The notes under the pieces are model-generated. The model was not told the origin of the DNA and made no database searches. It was given only the letters and a program-made list of their open reading frames with translations. 49,011 bases of DNA from positions 1 through 49,011 of the forward strand of contig PMYD01000042.1 of assembly GCA_003171335.1 (NCBI GenBank). The letters run 5' to 3'. Below are positions 41,548 through 49,011 of this stretch, piece by piece. The position numbers were made by a program, and so were the translations under genes. Position 1 is the first letter of the stretch. Each line of letters starts with the position of its first letter. Source of the stretch: Phycisphaerales bacterium (GTDB lineage: Bacteria; Planctomycetota; Phycisphaerae; SM23-33; FEN-1343).

Positions 41548-44340
41548 ATGGCACGGAAAGCCAAGCAAGCCGCGGACCCGGAAATCCAGGGTTCCGCGTC
41601 GCATCGTACGATCCGCCTGGGCCTGGCGTGCATCTTTGCCGGCGTGCTGGCCCTGGGCTGGGTCGCCTGCCTCTCCCACAGCAACGCCGATGCCCCCGGC
41701 ACCACCCTCTGGCCGCCGGCCAGCCCGGTAAAGAATTACGCCGGCGTCGTTGGCGCAACCTTCAGCCATTACGTCCTGACGTACCTGGGCTCCGGCACGT
41801 ACATGGCCCTGTTATTCGGCTCCTTGGCCGTGGTGCTGGTGCTGCTGGGCAATCGCCTCACCGACCTGGTGCTGCGGGCCATCGGCATGGCGCTGCTGAT
41901 CGCGTCGACCTCCACGGCCGTGTGGCTGCTCTCGCCGCACCCCAAGGCGGGGATGCTGCTCGGGGGCGCGGGCTGGCTGGGCACCGGCTGCGGCATAATC
42001 CTGCAGCGCCACTTCGGCGATTTCAGTTGGATGATCGCGCTGGTCTCGTTCGTCGTGGGCATGATCCTGACGGCGGATGAACTGGTCATGCGGCTGCCCT
42101 CCTTCGGTCGCGGCGTGTGGGACCAGCGCAGACACCTGGGCCAGGTGGCCGGTGCGTTGCGTGCGGCCGCGGCATCTTCCGCCGCCGCTGGCGGGCGGGA
42201 TGTCGCTCCGCGAACGGTCACCGCCTCGCCGCGCATGGCGGCGCTGGGCAAGCTGGCCGCACAGGGCAAGGCCCCGGCCGCCGCGACAAGCCAGGCTGCC
42301 TCGCCGGATGTGACGGCCGCCGCGGCCGCCACGCCGGCCGCCAAGCCGCGGGTCAGCATTACTCAGGCCGCCGCTGAGAAGAACGCTGCGAACAAGAATT
42401 TCGCCGCCGCGGGCGCAAAACCCGCCCCGCACGATGCCTTAGCCGGCGGCGCGTTCGGCATTTCGCCCGCCGATGCCGCCGCTTTGGCCGCGAAGAATGC
42501 CGCCGCACCGACCGCAAAGCAAAGTACCGCGGCCGCGCCGACCAAGGATGGCGCCTCGGCCAAGGATGCCACGCCGGCCAAAGAGGCCGACTCGGCGAAG
42601 GATGTTTCGCCCGCCAAGGATGCTGCGCCGGTCAAAGAAACCGCCCTGGCCAGGATCATCGCGCCGTTCAAGGAATCGGCGGCCGAGAAGCCTGCCAAGG
42701 ACGCAGTCGCCCCGGCGGCCAAGGGCACCTTCGTCAGCGCGCCGAAGCCCGCTTCGCCGCCGGCCGCGAAGAAGGCCAACGCCGCCGCTGCCGGCCCGGT
42801 CAATGGCGAGTACGCCTTGCCGGCGATGGGTCAGCTCATCGATCCTGAGCGCGGCTATATCGAGAGCCAGGAGGCCCAGGTCGAGCTGAAGCGCGAGGTG
42901 CTCCAGCAGACGCTCAACGATTTCGCCGTCGAGGCCCAGGTGGTCGGCCACATGACCGGGCCGGTCATCACGCTGTTCGAGCTGAGCCTGGCGCCCGGCG
43001 TCAAGGTCAGCCAGATTGCCAACCTCTCTAACGACATCGCCCGCGCCCTGGCCGCACCCGGCGTGCGCATTGTCAGCCCCTTGCCCGGCAAGGACACCAT
43101 CGGCATCGAGGCGCCCAACAGCCGCAAGGAGACCGTGCGGCTCAAGCAGCTCATGCATGCCGCCCCGGAGGCCGCCAGTAAGCTGGCCTTGCCGCTGTAT
43201 CTCGGCAAGGATGCCGGCGGCGACCCCATCGTGGCCGACCTGGGGACCATGCCGCACATGCTCATCGCGGGTACGACCGGCTCGGGCAAGAGCGTGTGCA
43301 TCAACACCATCATCATGTCGCTCTTAATGACCCGGCGGCCGCAGGATGTGCGGCTGATCCTGGTGGACCCGAAGATGGTCGAGATGGCCGCCTTCGAGTC
43401 CGTGCCGCACCTGCTGTGCCCGATCGTCAACGACATGCGCAAGGCCGAGTCCATCCTGGAGTGGGCCGCCACGAAGATGGATGAGCGCTACGAACTGCTC
43501 AAAGAAGCCGGCGTGAAGAACGTCGCCCAGTACAACCGCCTGGGGGCCGAGAAGATTTACCAGCGGTTGGGCGTCGAGAATGAGCAGGAGAAGGCGCAGG
43601 TCCAGACGCGGCTGCCGTATTACGTGATCATCATCGACGAGCTGGCCGACCTCATCATGACCAGCTCGAAGGAAGTGGAAGGCTACATCATCCGCATCGC
43701 GCAGAAGGCCCGCGCGGTGGGCATCCACCTCATCCTGGCCACGCAGCGACCGTCGGTCAACGTGGTGACCGGCTTGATCAAGTCGAACATGCCTTGCCGC
43801 ATCAGCTTCCGCGTGGCCAGCCGGCAGGAGAGCCGCATCGTGCTCGACCAGAACGGCGCCGAGGTGCTTCTTGGCCAGGGCGACATGCTTTTCCTCCAGC
43901 CCGGCACGAGCAACCTGGTGCGGGCCCAGGGCACGTTCCTGGATGATGGCGAGATCCATCGCATCGTGGAATACCTGGTCGGCCAGGCCCGCCAGGAGTT
44001 CAACTCTGAGTTGGTCTCCATCAAGCCGGCCGGCCTGGAAGACGGCGAGGACGGCGGCGGCAGTGGCGAGCGCGACGAGCTGTTCGACAAGGCCGTCGAG
44101 ATTATTCTGCAGAGCCAGCGCGGCAGCGTTTCGCTGCTCCAGCGGCGCTTGTCCGTGGGCTACAGCCGGGCCAGCCGCATCGTCGACCAGATGGCTGAGG
44201 CCGGCATCCTGGGCGATTTCAAAGGCTCCCAGGCCCGCGAATGCCTCATGACCCTGGAAGACTGGCACGCCTTCAAGAACTCCGTCGAAGCCGACCAGAG
44301 CGGCCAAAACGCCCTGGACGGCCAGCCCACCAGCGCATAA
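41548..44340 (+). CDS. ftsK: DNA translocase FtsK/SpoIIIE
   Basis: FtsK pumps chromosome DNA through the division septum. 930 residues: four or so N-terminal transmembrane helices (about 22-175), a low-complexity Ala/Lys/Pro/Asp linker (about 195-410) containing near-repeats of AKDATPAKEADSAKD, the alpha/beta motor with Walker A GTTGSGKSVC near 575, LILVDPKMVEM, and Walker B YVIIIDELADLIM near 692, and a winged-helix gamma domain (about 845-905, GSVSLLQRRLSVGYSRASRIVDQM). The gamma domain normally reads polar KOPS sequences and contacts XerD; an Xer recombinase lies 7 kb upstream. Confidence 0.96.
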   Translation: MARKAKQAADPEIQGSASHRTIRLGLACIFAGVLALGWVACLSHSNADAPGTTLWPPASPVKNYAGVVGATFSHYVLTYLGSGTYMALLFGSLAVVLVLLGNRLTDLVLRAIGMALLIASTSTAVWLLSPHPKAGMLLGGAGWLGTGCGIILQRHFGDFSWMIALVSFVVGMILTADELVMRLPSFGRGVWDQRRHLGQVAGALRAAAASSAAAGGRDVAPRTVTASPRMAALGKLAAQGKAPAAATSQAASPDVTAAAAATPAAKPRVSITQAAAEKNAANKNFAAAGAKPAPHDALAGGAFGISPADAAALAAKNAAAPTAKQSTAAAPTKDGASAKDATPAKEADSAKDVSPAKDAAPVKETALARIIAPFKESAAEKPAKDAVAPAAKGTFVSAPKPASPPAAKKANAAAAGPVNGEYALPAMGQLIDPERGYIESQEAQVELKREVLQQTLNDFAVEAQVVGHMTGPVITLFELSLAPGVKVSQIANLSNDIARALAAPGVRIVSPLPGKDTIGIEAPNSRKETVRLKQLMHAAPEAASKLALPLYLGKDAGGDPIVADLGTMPHMLIAGTTGSGKSVCINTIIMSLLMTRRPQDVRLILVDPKMVEMAAFESVPHLLCPIVNDMRKAESILEWAATKMDERYELLKEAGVKNVAQYNRLGAEKIYQRLGVENEQEKAQVQTRLPYYVIIIDELADLIMTSSKEVEGYIIRIAQKARAVGIHLILATQRPSVNVVTGLIKSNMPCRISFRVASRQESRIVLDQNGAEVLLGQGDMLFLQPGTSNLVRAQGTFLDDGEIHRIVEYLVGQARQEFNSELVSIKPAGLEDGEDGGGSGERDELFDKAVEIILQSQRGSVSLLQRRLSVGYSRASRIVDQMAEAGILGDFKGSQARECLMTLEDWHAFKNSVEADQSGQNALDGQPTSA

Positions 44341-44371
44341 TTGTGAATTGGTCTTTCTCCTGATTGTCGCC

Positions 44372-44467
44372 GGGTGCCGTGGTTGCGCTTTCTGCAACCA
44401 CGCGGTTGCGAGCGGGCAGCCTCAGTCGCTAAACACGTGGCTGCAAAAAGACGCAGCCACGGCACCC
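44372..44467. repeat. Family F3 inverted-repeat element, full copy
   Basis: A 96-bp element with perfect 11-bp ends, GGGTGCCGTGG and CCACGGCACCC, and longer imperfect pairing inside (GTTGCGCTTTCTGCAACCACG against CGTGGCTGCAAAAAGACGCAGC). It begins 31 bp after the ftsK stop. Confidence 0.85.
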
Positions 44468-44587
44468 GGCGCCGCGAAGTCCACCGTGGCGCCTCCTGCC
44501 CCGTCATCGCCGCCCGATTCAGGGTAAAATTCAATGATTAAGCCGGCGGCGGCCTGCGCGGAATCATTCTGAGCCAAGGATCGCGAA

Positions 44588-46165
44588 ATGGACAGGGAAT
44601 ACACTGTTGCAAAGGTCGGGGATCTCAAGGATGGGCAGATGAAGCAGGTGGAGGTGGAGGGTCGTCAGATCCTCCTGGTCCGCCTGGATGGCCAATTCCA
44701 CGCCTATGGCGCCACCTGCCCCCACCAGGGGGCGCCGCTGGCCGAGGGCGTGCTGCACGAGGGGCACATCCGCTGCCCGTGGCATCAGTCCATCTTCAGC
44801 GCCCTGACCGGCGAGATGGTCGCCCCGCCGACGCTCGACTCGCTGCCGCGCTTCGAGGTCCGCGTCGATGGCGACCAGGTGCGGGCCCTGCTGCCCGAAA
44901 CCATCCCCGCCGGCCGCACGCCCACGATGGCCGAGCCGGCCGAGGGCGAGGAACGCACGTTCATTATCCTGGGCGCCGGCGCCGCCGGCGTCGTGGCCGC
45001 CCAGACGCTGCGCCAGGTGGGTTTTGGCGGCCGCATTGTGATGGTGACCCGCGAGGACACGCGCACCTACGATCGCACCGAGCTGAGCAAGGGCTACCTG
45101 GCCAAAGCCGACGCGAAATACCCGGCTTTGCGCGGGGACGACTTCTTCTCCACCCACGGCATCGAGCTGCTCAAGGGCCGCGAGGTGACCGAGGTGGATG
45201 TCCGCTCGCGGACCATTTCGTGCAGCGATCACACCTGGATGCAGTACGACAAGCTGTTGCTGGCCTCCGGCTCGGTGCCGCGCCGGCTGGACGTGGCTGG
45301 CGACACGCTGGGCAACGTCTTCCTGCTGCGCAGCATGCAGGATGCCCAGGCCGTTCGTGCGGCGGTGGCGGCGGGTGCCCGCCGGGCGGTGGTGGTGGGG
45401 GCCAGCTTCATCGCCATGGAAGTGGGGGCCTCGCTGGCCTCGCGCGGCATTCAGGTGACGGTCGTGGCGCCCGATACGACGCCCTTCAAGAGCATCCTGG
45501 GCGAGCGCATCGGCCGCATGCTCCAGCAGCTCCACGAGAGCAAGGGCACAGTCTTCATGCTGGGGGCCCGCGTGGACCATTTTGAGGGCGACGGGACTGT
45601 GCGCGAGGTGGTTTTGGTCGGCGGGCAGCGGCTCACGGCCGACCTGGTGGTGGCCGGCGTGGGCGTGCGGCCGGCCACGGAGTTCCTGCGCGACCTGGAG
45701 ACCAACACCGACGGCAGCGTCACCGTAGATGAGCACCTGCGGGCCGTGGGCAACGTGTTTGCCGCGGGCGACATCGCCCGCTTCCCCGACTGGCGAACCG
45801 GCGAGCCCACCCGCATCGAGCACTGGCGGTGCGCCCAGGAGCACGGCCGCGTGGCCGCCATGAACATGGCCGGCTGGGATGCCCCGTACCGCGGCGTGCC
45901 CTTCTTCTGGACCAACCAGTTCAAACTCTCCCTGGGCTACGTGGGCTACGCCCGCACCTGGGATGAAATCGTTTACGACGGCGATGTGGAGGGCCGCAAC
46001 TTCATCGCCTACTACCTCTCCGATGCGCGCGTTCTGGCCGCCGCCGGCTGCGACCAGGATACGCGGCTCTGCGCCATCGCCGAGGCCCTGGCCTCGCGCA
46101 CCGCGCCTGTGCTGGGCGAACTCCGCGAGCGCGTCGGCCGCGTGGCCGATATGGTCAAGGCGTAG
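44588..46165 (+). CDS. Rieske [2Fe-2S] and FAD-dependent pyridine nucleotide oxidoreductase
   Basis: 525 residues. An N-terminal Rieske domain (about 5-105) with the cluster ligands Cys44/His46 (CPHQGAPL) and Cys63/His66 (CPWHQSIF), then an AIF/ferredoxin-reductase-type flavoprotein: FAD site IILGAGAAGVVAA near 125, NAD(P) site AVVVGASFIAMEVGASL near 272, and FAAGDIARFPD near 393. A C-terminal reductase-like domain (about 415-520) follows. The architecture matches AIFM3-type and Rieske-fused ferredoxin reductases that pass electrons from NAD(P)H to an iron-sulfur centre. AAGGA lies eight bases before ATG. It is alone on its strand between repeat elements; the electron acceptor is unknown. Confidence 0.93.
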   Translation: MDREYTVAKVGDLKDGQMKQVEVEGRQILLVRLDGQFHAYGATCPHQGAPLAEGVLHEGHIRCPWHQSIFSALTGEMVAPPTLDSLPRFEVRVDGDQVRALLPETIPAGRTPTMAEPAEGEERTFIILGAGAAGVVAAQTLRQVGFGGRIVMVTREDTRTYDRTELSKGYLAKADAKYPALRGDDFFSTHGIELLKGREVTEVDVRSRTISCSDHTWMQYDKLLLASGSVPRRLDVAGDTLGNVFLLRSMQDAQAVRAAVAAGARRAVVVGASFIAMEVGASLASRGIQVTVVAPDTTPFKSILGERIGRMLQQLHESKGTVFMLGARVDHFEGDGTVREVVLVGGQRLTADLVVAGVGVRPATEFLRDLETNTDGSVTVDEHLRAVGNVFAAGDIARFPDWRTGEPTRIEHWRCAQEHGRVAAMNMAGWDAPYRGVPFFWTNQFKLSLGYVGYARTWDEIVYDGDVEGRNFIAYYLSDARVLAAAGCDQDTRLCAIAEALASRTAPVLGELRERVGRVADMVKA

Positions 46166-46208
46166 GGGGGGATTGCGGATCTCAAAGACCCGAAGGGTCG
46201 AAAGGTGA

Positions 46209-46368
46209 TAGCCGGGGGCGTGAGCCCCCGGAGCAGAAGCCGCCGCGGTCAAGAGCCCCGGAGGGGCGAAAGAACCTCGATACTGAACATAAGTCTCAAA
46301 CCGCATCTTTCGCCCCTCCGGGGCTCTTCACCTGCTCCATTCATTCCGGGGGCTTACGCCCCCGGCTA
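46209..46368. repeat. 160-bp palindromic element with about 60-bp inverted ends, family F7
   Basis: TAGCCGGGGGCGTGAGCC at the left and its inverse at the right end, continuing through GAGCCCCGGAGGGGCGAAAGA on both arms. The middle is about 35 bp. It begins 43 bp after the oxidoreductase stop. Confidence 0.85.
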
Positions 46369-46385
46369 AGAACGTGTATGAAAAC

Positions 46386-46621
46386 GTAGCATGGGCGTCT
46401 CGCCCGTGAGTCCCATGGGCGTCTCGCCCGTGGTGACATGGGGAAGAACTGCCGGATCACGGCCAAGATGGCCGTGCTACCATGACAGCGCTAGTTTGAT
46501 CGTAAGTCCTTATTTCTCCGTCGGACCGTTCGGAGTCGTTGTGCGAGTTTCCTAAGGTTCTTGAACATCGAAAGTGAAACTAGCGCTGTCATGCTACTCA
46601 CGGGCGAGACGCTCGTGCTAC
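46386..46621. repeat. Family F1 palindromic repeat, copy 3, split by a younger element
   Basis: Left part 46386-46480 and right part 46594-46621 together rebuild an F1 copy when the 113-bp insert and one CTAC are removed. Outside it, AACGTGTATGAAAAC (46371-46385) and GTTTTCATACACGTT (46633-46647) form a further perfect 15-bp inverted pair. Confidence 0.9.
46481..46593. mobile_element. 113-bp MITE-like element with 17-bp perfect TIRs and a CTAC target duplication
   Basis: Ends CATGACAGCGCTAGTTT and AAACTAGCGCTGTCATG are exact inverse copies. CTAC occurs directly on both sides (46477-46480 and 46594-46597). The intact F1 copies at 17826 and 32978 show the matching unoccupied site. No coding capacity; mobilised in trans if still active. 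Confidence 0.93.
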
Positions 46622-46793
46622 GATCGGAGGCGGTTTTCATACACGTTCCAAGAGACTTTCGGCCCTCCGGGCCTGTCGGCGCCTATCAAGCGACTGTGTT
46701 GACTTTCCCCGCCCCGGCGTGTTGCAATATGGCCACTTTATGCAACGTGGCCCAACGCAGAGAGAGCCCGCGCGAGCGGCCGGCACGGCCGCC

Positions 46794-48917
46794 ATGGATG
46801 AGCCGACGGCCGCACCGCGGCACGGCCGGCTGTGGATGTTTCTGGCCGCGGTGGCCCTGGCGGTTGTAACGGGGGCGATGTTTTACAAGGTGCTGGCGCC
46901 AGGCGGGCCGGTGGTGCTGTCCAGCCCCGCGTGCGACCTTTCGGGCGAATTCCTCTCCGCGCGGCAGTTCGGGTTTTCGCAACTGGCTCACGGCAATTTG
47001 GCGCTGTGGAACCCGCATATCTATGGCGGCGTGCCGTTTTTCGGCAATTTTCAATCGGCGCTGCTGTACCCGCCCAACTGGATCTTCATGGCCCTGCCCA
47101 CCGAGGCGGCGGTCAACTGGAGCATTGCCGCCCACGTGCTGCTGCTGGGCCTGGGCATGCTCGCCTGGGCGCGCTGGCGGGGGATCAGCGTGGCCGGCGG
47201 CCTGCTGGGGGCGCTGGTGGTGATGTTCGGCGGGGCGCACTTCCTGCACATTTACGCCGGGCACCTGTCTAACCTGTGCACCATGGCCTGGGCGCCGCTG
47301 CTGCTGGCGGCGGTGGATGGCTGCCTGGACCGCCGGCGGCTGCCCTGGGCCCTGATGGGTAGCATGGTCGTGGCGATGATGGTGCTGGCGGGCCATCCGC
47401 AATATGTCTTCTTCAGCGGCATCGTGGCGGCGATCTACGCCCTGGCCCGCCTGTGGCACAGGCTTTTAGCCTGTGTCCGGCGGCCACAGCCCAAGAACCG
47501 GCCACACAAAGTTTCGGGGCCACAGGCTGAAAGCCTGTGCCACCAAGAGCAGCTCAGGAGCCTGGGCCACGTGCTGGGCCTGCTGTCGATCGTCGCCCTG
47601 GGCGGCCTGGCGCTGGCGGCGGTGCAGTTGCTGGCCGGCCTGGCCGCGGCTTCATCCAGCGTGCGGACCGGGGGCCTGCGGCAGGATGTGGCCGGCATGT
47701 TTTCCCTGCCGCCGGAGAACCTGCTGATGTTGATCGCCCCGTGGTTCTACGGCGTCCCGGGCGCGCCGTACTGGGGCAAGTGGTACCCGTGGGAAATGAC
47801 GCTCTTCATCGGGGCCGCCGGAGGGCTGCTGGCGGCGGCGGGCATCGCGCGCGGCCGGCTGGCGGGGCGCCGGGCGGCCACAGTTACGCTAGGCATTACG
47901 CTGCTGCTGGCCATGGGCAGCTACACGCCGCTTTTTGAGCTGATCTACCGGCTGCCGCTGTTCAACATGCTGCGCGGGCTGTCGAAGTTCATCTTCCAGG
48001 CCTCGCTTTTCCTGGGCCTGTTCGCCGGGGCCGGGCTCGACGCGGTGGTCGGCTCGCGGCGGCGCTGGAACCTTCTTGCGGCGGCGGCGGCGGCGGTGGC
48101 CCTGGCGGTGCTGGCGGGGGCGGCATGGATCCGCTTCGATGCGGCCGCCGGCGACATGGGCGGCTGGCGCCATTTCATGTCCAACTTGCAGACCAAGACG
48201 GTGGGGAAATTGGTGCAGGTGTACCTGGACCCCAAATTCTACCATAGTCCCGAGTTTCTGCGCGATAGCTCGGCCCAGGCGACGCGCAGCCTGCTTTTCG
48301 GCGCGGGCGCGCTCGCGGTGGGCGCGGCGCTGCTGATGCTGACGCGCTGGTGGCGGCTGGCCGGCTACTGCATCGCGCTTTTGGCGGTGGGTGAGGTGCT
48401 CTATTTCGCCTCCGCCGAGCGGCCGACCTTCACGCCGGGCCTGGCGCCCATGCTAAAGGCCCTGACCACGCAGGCCGCGCGGCCGATCGACTACCGCATT
48501 CTCAACGAGTTCAACCGCAACCAGGCGATGGAGACCGAATTCGACGATGTGTGGGGCAGCGGCCCCGATATTCGCCAGCGCTGGGCGGAATACTTCTGCG
48601 TGGCCACGGGCCGGCCGCTGGAGCGGGTGTCGCAGTACGCCGACTTCCGCAAGTGGGACTGCCGGCAGATGTTCGCCGCCGCCCGGCTGAAATACGTGAT
48701 GCTCCAGGGCCCGCAGAACCAGATCGCCAGCTTCCAGATTTTAAACCCGCTGGGGCGGCTGGAGCTGGTGCCCCAATGGCGCATCGTATCGGGGCGCGAG
48801 GCGGTTCTGGCCGTCCTTGCCGATCCGGCGTTCGATCCGCGGCGGACGGTGATTCTTGAGACCCCTCTCCCTCTTACGGGAGAGGGTGGCCCGCAGGGCC
48901 GGGTGAGGGTGCGCTAG
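46794..48917 (+). CDS. YfhO-like polytopic membrane protein, altered by two repeat insertions
   Basis: A 707-residue membrane protein with about twelve hydrophobic segments. The first periplasmic loop has SPACDLSGEFLSARQFGFSQL and NPHIYGGVPFFGNFQSALLYPPNW, as in the YfhO family of GT-C-type proteins linked to glycosylation of envelope polymers. An F2 element (47454-47542) lies in frame and adds about 30 residues (from WHRLLACV to AESLCHQ) after the helix ending AAIYALARL. The frame then ends inside another repeat (48861-48988); residues after RRTVILE are repeat-derived, so the usual C-terminal domain is missing or lies beyond the window. The start is uncertain; an in-frame ATG at 46719 is possible. 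It may be non-functional. Confidence 0.75.
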   Translation: MDEPTAAPRHGRLWMFLAAVALAVVTGAMFYKVLAPGGPVVLSSPACDLSGEFLSARQFGFSQLAHGNLALWNPHIYGGVPFFGNFQSALLYPPNWIFMALPTEAAVNWSIAAHVLLLGLGMLAWARWRGISVAGGLLGALVVMFGGAHFLHIYAGHLSNLCTMAWAPLLLAAVDGCLDRRRLPWALMGSMVVAMMVLAGHPQYVFFSGIVAAIYALARLWHRLLACVRRPQPKNRPHKVSGPQAESLCHQEQLRSLGHVLGLLSIVALGGLALAAVQLLAGLAAASSSVRTGGLRQDVAGMFSLPPENLLMLIAPWFYGVPGAPYWGKWYPWEMTLFIGAAGGLLAAAGIARGRLAGRRAATVTLGITLLLAMGSYTPLFELIYRLPLFNMLRGLSKFIFQASLFLGLFAGAGLDAVVGSRRRWNLLAAAAAAVALAVLAGAAWIRFDAAAGDMGGWRHFMSNLQTKTVGKLVQVYLDPKFYHSPEFLRDSSAQATRSLLFGAGALAVGAALLMLTRWWRLAGYCIALLAVGEVLYFASAERPTFTPGLAPMLKALTTQAARPIDYRILNEFNRNQAMETEFDDVWGSGPDIRQRWAEYFCVATGRPLERVSQYADFRKWDCRQMFAAARLKYVMLQGPQNQIASFQILNPLGRLELVPQWRIVSGREAVLAVLADPAFDPRRTVILETPLPLTGEGGPQGRVRVR
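47454..47542. mobile_element. Family F2 element inserted in frame in a membrane-protein gene
   Basis: 89 bp with imperfect 25-bp terminal inverted repeats starting TGGCACAGGCTTT and ending AAAGCCTGTGCCA (two mismatches); each end is the F2 palindrome. The reading frame crosses it without a stop codon. Confidence 0.85.
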
Positions 48918-48988
48918 ACGCGCCGGTTGCTATTGAGTTCGCCAACAGCACACCCTCACCCTACCCTCTCCCGTCAAGGGAGAGGGGT
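48861..48988. repeat. Family F6 inverted repeat (ACCCCTCTCCC ... GGGAGAGGGGT)
   Basis: 128 bp. Left ACCCCTCTCCCTCTTACGGG and right end form an inverted pair with a GGCCCGCAGGGCC palindrome as an extra insertion in the left arm, plus GGTGAGGGTG/CACCCTCACC. It contains the stop codon of the YfhO-like frame. Confidence 0.85.
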
Positions 48989-49011
48989 AAAGAAACAACC
49001 TCGCCCCCGCC

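Noticed and set aside
1..49011. tRNA genes
   Set aside because: A scan by eye for T-loop GGTTCRA-type sequences with matching acceptor stems found none; a covariance-model search would be decisive.

Overview
The window looks like chromosomal DNA of a planctomycete, probably of the Phycisphaerae type. This is inferred from high GC, an LpxC-FabZ fusion, a Bam/lipid A cluster, a secreted protein opening with the LEPR-XLL-like motif MEPLEDRALLSA, a dockerin-tailed exoprotein, and many membrane proteins with a C-x2-C-x11-C-x2-C zinc ribbon. No rRNA, tRNA or CRISPR array was recognised. Repeat families in the features are lettered F1 to F8.

Layout. (1) 131-4718, plus strand: mfd and a parvulin-type lipoprotein chaperone. 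(2) 4842-15625, minus strand: an outer-membrane biogenesis cluster read as bamA, skp/ompH, lpxD, lpxC-fabZ, a catalytically degenerate LpxA paralogue, a catalytic-type LpxA, a Gfo/Idh/MocA oxidoreductase and a secreted beta-helix protein. A 724-bp gap between bamA and skp is packed with palindromes. (3) 16037-18707: a secreted repeat protein and an exported nitroreductase-fold protein. (4) 18708-19464: a repeat field. (5) 19465-22992, minus strand: a release-factor-like protein and a tandem array of six paralogous zinc-ribbon membrane proteins, one broken by a MITE-like element. (6) 22993-25178: a palindrome-rich leader, a 2-hydroxyacid dehydrogenase and repeats. (7) 25179-32971: an exported HEAT protein with a degenerate receiver domain, lying between perfect 88-bp inverted repeats; a tail-anchored protein with FliM-like motifs; a kinase/deoxyribosyltransferase-like fusion; and two lipoproteins, one TolB-like. 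(8) 33104-41541: XerC/D recombinase, dockerin protein, coiled-coil lipoprotein, miaA, two CNNM/CorC-type proteins and dUTPase. (9) 41548-48917: FtsK, a Rieske/FAD oxidoreductase and a YfhO-like membrane protein both interrupted and terminated by repeats.

The most coherent pathway is envelope assembly: LpxA, LpxC, LpxD and FabZ start lipid A synthesis, while Skp and BamA chaperone and insert outer-membrane proteins. LpxB and LpxH are not in the window.

The most unusual content is non-coding. There are at least eight families of palindromic or terminal-inverted-repeat elements, many placed directly after stop codons. One 113-bp element with 17-bp perfect ends and a CTAC target duplication sits inside an older repeat copy. 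Two palindrome families keep base pairing while their inner bases change (12143-12647 and 23371-23669). No complete defence or secondary-metabolite system was recognised.
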